From Cyclina sinensis (taxonomy: Eukaryota; Mollusca; Bivalvia; Venerida; Veneridae), in the NCBI GenBank assembly GCA_012932295.1, contig JAAONU010000006.1, forward strand, positions 21,035,453 through 21,099,452: a DNA stretch of 64,000 nucleotides. Reading direction: 5' to 3'. Below, in pieces: positions 59,201 to 64,000 of the stretch. The first letter of the stretch is position 1, and every line of letters starts with the position of its first letter. The notes under the pieces were generated by a model. It did no database searches. It was not told the origin of the DNA and worked only from the letters and a program-made list of their open reading frames with translations. The position numbers and the translations under genes are program-made.

Positions 59201-62200
59201 TGGATCATGTCTGAGTATAGTTTTGTTTCTTCATGGTTCTGCAGAAGTAGAACCAAGCTATCGGTCGACTGTTCTTGATAAATGAATGTCACAAGGACAA
59301 TATCGCATCTTCTTTCGTGTACGTTTGCTAAGAAAAAGCCACTCATGACTGAACCATGACAAGTTTTAGCTCAGTTTTTGAATATCGGTCAATGATCTTC
59401 TATTTTTATTTCGTGTGTAAATATTCATTTTATTTCATCTGATAATTTTTAATATAGTTTGCTACTCCTGTTGTTCTGTTATACTAGGTAGTGACCTGTG
59501 GTATATGTTGCGATATAACAGATAACATAATAATATAAACAAGATTTAAATGTAAAGCATTGTGTTTACCTGTCGTAAGTAAAAGTACTCTAATATAGTT
59601 CTTTTAAGTAACCCGATTGGCCAATTTTTCACAGTTTTTTCGGACTTTATGGTACATCTGCCTTTTTCTCCGAAGTTTTAGAAATTTCTTGACTTCAAAG
59701 GCAAATAAAAAATGACCTACCGTAATTTTCTCAGACGTTTCTTGAAACAAACAGCATTTTATTTTGGTCTAATCACATAGATACATACGATTTAACATAT
59801 GTAACATGTCGTCTTCAGTGTGAATACATCTATCAATATGAAATGCGATTCTATTTCTGATTTTGTTGGTCCTTTTGCTATAGTTTAGATAACAGATTTG
59901 TAAATGCACCACCTATTGTTATGATTTGAATGATGGTGACAACAGCTTATTAAAACTCTTAACTTATATACACACATGCTCTTCATTACATCAAAAGCGC
60001 AGCAGCTATTTACCGAGTTTCTCTCTATGTGATGTTTTTGCCTCTTTCCTTCGTGGTATGTGTAGCTGTTCTACAATATTCTTTGAGGACTTTATTGTCA
60101 TCCGGTCTCACTATGAAGAAATAATGTGTGATATGGGGAGAGTACAATGCTAGATGGTTGTTGCAAATGCATGTAAGATATTATAAGGAAAATGTAAAAG
60201 TTTGTTTTGGTGTTCACTATGATATTTTGTTATTACAGATTTAAGTATTGTCAAATAAAATGTGTTTTTGTTTTGAAAACAAATTTTTATGCATACGATA
60301 TGCGGCCAGTTAACTAGACAATTCAATCCATATTCAGAAACAATCGATCCAACAGGGTTTTTTTTTAAAGATTGCTCATATAGCGTCAATACCAGGTAGA
60401 CGACATTTGTGTTAAGGATAATTAATCAGTAAGGCTATTTAATCAAACAGAAAAAGATAGACTCGGGAGAGCTGATTTAAATAATCGCTTATCCGATGAA
60501 AATTGTTTAACGTAAACTTATCACTTAGGTAATATTATCTTAAATTCCTTTAGAATTTATAGCTAATAGTTAGAACACATTTCATCAGCTAGTTTAATAA
60601 CCAATGCAATATGAAACAACGACACAGGATACAACAGACAATATGTAAATATTCGTAGCTCACAAGAGAATGGAACACTGTACTTCTAAACCACATCTTT
60701 GAGCTTCAAGTAAGAATCACGTGGTGACTTTAAAGGTTATACAAACACGAAGTTGTATTTTTATTTTTCAATTATGCATATGTGCTGCCTATCGGGGTTG
60801 TTTTACTGTTTTTATTGTTAGTAATTTCCTAGTGATGACATGATTTGTGTCTGCAACACGTTTCAATATATTTTCAATCAATGTTTTAACAAAATTATCA
60901 CAGTGAATTTTGACTTTGAATATCCCCCAATGTTGTGTAGCTGTTTTTGTGCGAACATTCAAAACAATCTAAAGCAGACAAGTTCAGTAGAGCTAGATTG
61001 CATGCGTAGATAACTCCTTTGTGCACAAACTAGTTTTTTTTAATTTGACTCATTTTCAAAAAAACAAGCTGCTGTGTTCCAGTGTCCAAGACATGGTATT
61101 TTAGCACATAATAGATAGGTTTCGTTTATCTTTTGTTCGAATTGATCTATCAGTCTGTTGACGCTCCATTGGATCTATTAAAACCCGAACAAACTAAAAT
61201 ATTTATGTTGTGATGCTATTTCATCATTTAAAATAACTAATTTTGTACGTGGAAATGCTTGCTCTTACATTAATTTGAACATGAAGGAACATGTTTGTTC
61301 GAAGTTAAGTTTTCATTTTAAAGATGAAAGCTTTATTTTAAAATTTAAAAAAAATGGTCGTATTAACATCCCCACCACACACAAAAAAGCTGGATTCAAA
61401 CTATTGACCTTTGAGGTTTTAGGATCGACGAGGTTACACTCGGGACACGAAGCTAGCTGTTAGGTAGAAGTAGTGTTTTGTTAATCCTACTTCCATAGAC
61501 CCCCTCTCAAATTAAAGTTCAAAGTTTTTTAGTAAACTTGATAATACAAGTTTTTATACATCTTCACTAGTTATTCATGTTTGGCAGCAGTGAAAACTTT
61601 GCAGAAAATCAATTAACATGGCACTGTTTTCGATTTCAAGAACTGAATTATTAAAGTCCAAGTCGCCATAAAAGGTTGCTGATTGGAAACACAATATATG
61701 TCTTATAATCTTCACTACCTTGAACCATATAATTGTTATACTATAGTTATTTTTAACGTTAGTACATTCTTAAACACGTTCTTCATGTATTTTCCTCATT
61801 CTCACACCGTATGTTATATAAGTAAAAAACCAGTTTAGTTATAAATACATTCTTATGTAATCTTATGCTGCAGTTATCAGTAATATTCGTCTGAAAACAA
61901 CCAGTATGAAGAGACTTACCAGTTCACGTTACTTGGAGTAACCGTTTTTTTTGTACTTCCACGAAAAATAGGTAATGAAATTCTTTGTCTAGCATAAATA
62001 TTAGAACCTCTTGGTACGGAACATTTTGACAATATAATTCACTCTATCAAAATTGTGTGTAGAAATGTCAGATCATTCTTATAATAAATCAATTACGAAT
62101 TTCTCAAGAGCCATCGATATAAAAAGAAAAATCATTTTACATGTTTATTTATATATTTCATGAAAATACAAAAAAAAATCATTTCATTAAATATTCATTT

Positions 62201-62993
62201 TAGAATTTTTCTATCGCGGTATTCGCATAAGGAAAACCCGCAAAAGTTGAATCTTCTTTACATCAAATATTCAGAAGAGAAACGTCTGAGCTATGGTTTC
62301 TATTACATTTTTAGTTGTTTTAGACGATGTTTTAGCTAAAAACAATTTCAAATGTTTAAACAATTTTTTGAGTGAAGTTATTTAAAATTTAAGTTTAACC
62401 AAAAAGGATATGCCCCAAATTCTTTTTTTTGTTACATATGCTATTGTTTACAGCAAAATATCGAGACCTTAATTTCTAAAAAATTGTTTCAAATGCAATG
62501 CTTATTTATGAACAATAAAACTGGTTTTTATAAAAGACCGTTTTAAATGATGCTTTGCAGTTGTGTTTATGTAACCAATGTGATAACAAAGTTATCAATA
62601 ATATAAACCAATTTTCGGCAAAAAAGTTAAATCTATAAGTTTAGATTAAACCAAAAAGAATAGTTCCAAGGAGGGCAGAATGCGTTCTCTATATTCATAT
62701 ACCTTATTACAAAAACTGGCTCATTATGTACAACATCTACTGAATTTCATCGAATTATTTTGTTAGTTTTGCGATACTTATTTTACTGTCATAGAATTAG
62801 TTACTTGTTTTTGTGTTCATATAACTGGAAAAGAATTAAAATTGAAAATTTTCACCTAATTAAAATATTTAAGACTCACTAGTCGTAGGATGGAAGATTT
62901 TTTAACCAAACAAAATTTATTATAACAATCTTATTATTTTATTTTCAAGCCTATGTGCTTAATGAAATATTGGAATAACTACACTAGAAAAAA
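59201..62993. other. non-coding DNA upstream of the protease exons
   Basis: No exon was recognised. Upstream exons of the S8 protease (signal peptide, prodomain) may lie here or in the gap, but none could be supported. The 75-residue frame at 59926-60153 shows no recognisable family. Confidence 0.45.
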
Positions 62994-63093
62994 NNNNNNN
63001 NNNNNNNNNNNNNNNNNNNNNNNNNNNNNNNNNNNNNNNNNNNNNNNNNNNNNNNNNNNNNNNNNNNNNNNNNNNNNNNNNNNNNNNNNNNNN
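62994..63093. other. assembly gap (100 N)
   Basis: Exactly 100 Ns, the usual placeholder for a gap of unknown size. It sits about 100 bp before the first recognised protease exon, so coding exons may be missing. Confidence 0.99.
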
Positions 63094-63195
63094 ACTGACA
63101 AAGACGTGCATTCATAACTTAACTATAAAAAAGGCCTTGAAATTATTATTTTTTAACAAAAGTGTATAAACAAATACAAATATATTTGTCTTCAG

Positions 63196-63872
63196 ATTGT
63201 TGCATGCGAACCTGTAAAAGTGTATAATGACACGATTAAACCGGGTGACAAACGGATGCATGAAGCTGAATATGAAATTGAGGTACGTAGATGAAACAGA
63301 CTTTTTAAAATATCAAATGTTTAGATATAGCATATTGGAAATTTCAGACTTTTTAGATAGCAAAAGATTTACAGGTTCTCCTGCGCTTCTTTGACATAAT
63401 CAGTGCAGGTTTGTAATTTAATTTCATCATAATAGCATAACTTGATTAATTTATACCATTCATTCCAGCATAATCTAGTATGCAGTAATTATTATGGGTT
63501 CAACGTGTCAGAAGTCTGGGCAATGGGAATCACCGGGAAGGGAGTGGTTGTTGGCATCAATGATGTTGGAATTAATACAGGTCTAGACGACTTACAGGGA
63601 AATATTGTAAGTGTCTTTCACTAATGAATGAAAAAAAGACAGGTGTAGTTATAAATTGTGATTACAGTTAAAAAACAAATAAGCGAATTCGTCTTATATT
63701 TCCATTGGTATGATGAAATAAGTCATTAAGTACAAGTTATGTGATATTTATTTATAACCCTTGAATTTAAATTTCAGAATATGGAGCTGTCTATGAATGT
63801 TCTGACCAACAAGAACAATGTAACCCCTGAAGAATTCCCGAACTATAAAGATAAAGCACCGTACTTTACGGA
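63196..63872 (+). CDS. subtilisin/kexin-like serine protease (S8), partial internal exons
   Basis: Predicted secretory-pathway serine endoprotease related to proprotein convertases. Exons: 63196-63282 (IVACEPVKVYNDTIKPGDKR...), 63469-63606 and 63778-63872, all with AG acceptors and GT donors (GTACGT, GTAAGT, GTAGGT). Exon 2 carries VSEVWAMGITGKGVVVGIND and VGINTGLDDLQGNI. This aligns with the convertase segment around the catalytic aspartate (W...TGKGVVV.I.DDGI...DL..N); the aspartate of IND is kept, while the next residue is V where most convertases have D. Exon 3 (NMELSMNVLTNKNNVTPEEF...) would precede the HGT catalytic-histidine exon, which is beyond the window. The third donor is inferred because the frame otherwise reads TAG at once. 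The gene is cut by the window end and possibly by the gap on the left. Whether it is a true convertase or a diverged relative cannot be said. Confidence 0.75.
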
Positions 63873-64000
63873 GTAGGTGATGCTTGTGCACAATGAGATA
63901 AGCATAAACTTTTACACGACAATAATATCCTATGTTTTAATTACTAAAATTGGTATTGAATACATCCAATATCGAAAATTGTTTAAGTCAGAGACTTTTT

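Noticed and set aside
59926..60389. 75- and 79-residue frames on opposite strands near the protease
   Set aside because: No prodomain or signal-peptide pattern, no supporting splice sites and no family resemblance.

Overview
The window looks like nuclear DNA of a mollusc, most likely a bivalve. It is AT-rich, its genes are broken by GT-AG introns, and it carries several dispersed repeat types of the kind common in bivalve genomes. The species cannot be named from the sequence. All recognisable host genes lie on the + strand.

Region by region: (1) 1-3.2 kb holds a 48-bp minisatellite and non-coding DNA. (2) 3.2-20.9 kb is a complete 17-exon gene for a RALGPS1/2-type Ral guanine-nucleotide exchange factor: RasGEF domain, proline/serine-rich linker, C-terminal PH domain, about 578 residues. 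Its 8.2-kb first intron contains a hAT-type MITE with a perfect 8-bp target duplication and a Tc1-type transposon whose transposase is still intact. (3) 20.9-30 kb is the 3' region and intergenic DNA, with two minisatellites (one with higher-order structure), a dispersed bivalve-type repeat and a long-armed terminal-inverted-repeat element. (4) 30.0-43.0 kb is a complete 8-exon arylsulfatase B-like gene, about 509 residues, with all the key catalytic residues. Its introns have grown through a 2-kb fold-back structure, a roughly 62-copy 30-bp minisatellite, a decayed LINE, a hAT transposase remnant and an 80-bp minisatellite. (5) 44.1-47 kb is a decayed duplicate of the first exon and part of intron 1 of the sulfatase gene. 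It is split by a dispersed repeat, an internally deleted mariner and a Tc1 fragment. (6) 50.8-53.9 kb is a third sulfatase copy, with stop codons, a GC splice donor, a frameshift and two missing exons. (7) 53.9-63 kb shows no recognisable gene and ends in a 100-N gap. (8) 63.2 kb to the end holds internal exons of a subtilisin/kexin-like (S8) protease that runs off the window.

The host genes do not form a pathway. RALGPS acts in Ral GTPase signalling at membranes, the sulfatases in sulfated-glycan turnover, and the protease in precursor processing. The clearest story is birth and death of a tandem sulfatase family with heavy transposon and satellite traffic. I found no convincing undescribed biological system. 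The most unusual structures are the fold-back at 33-35 kb, the 30-bp array ending about 45 bp before a splice acceptor, and the sulfatase copies frozen at different stages of decay.
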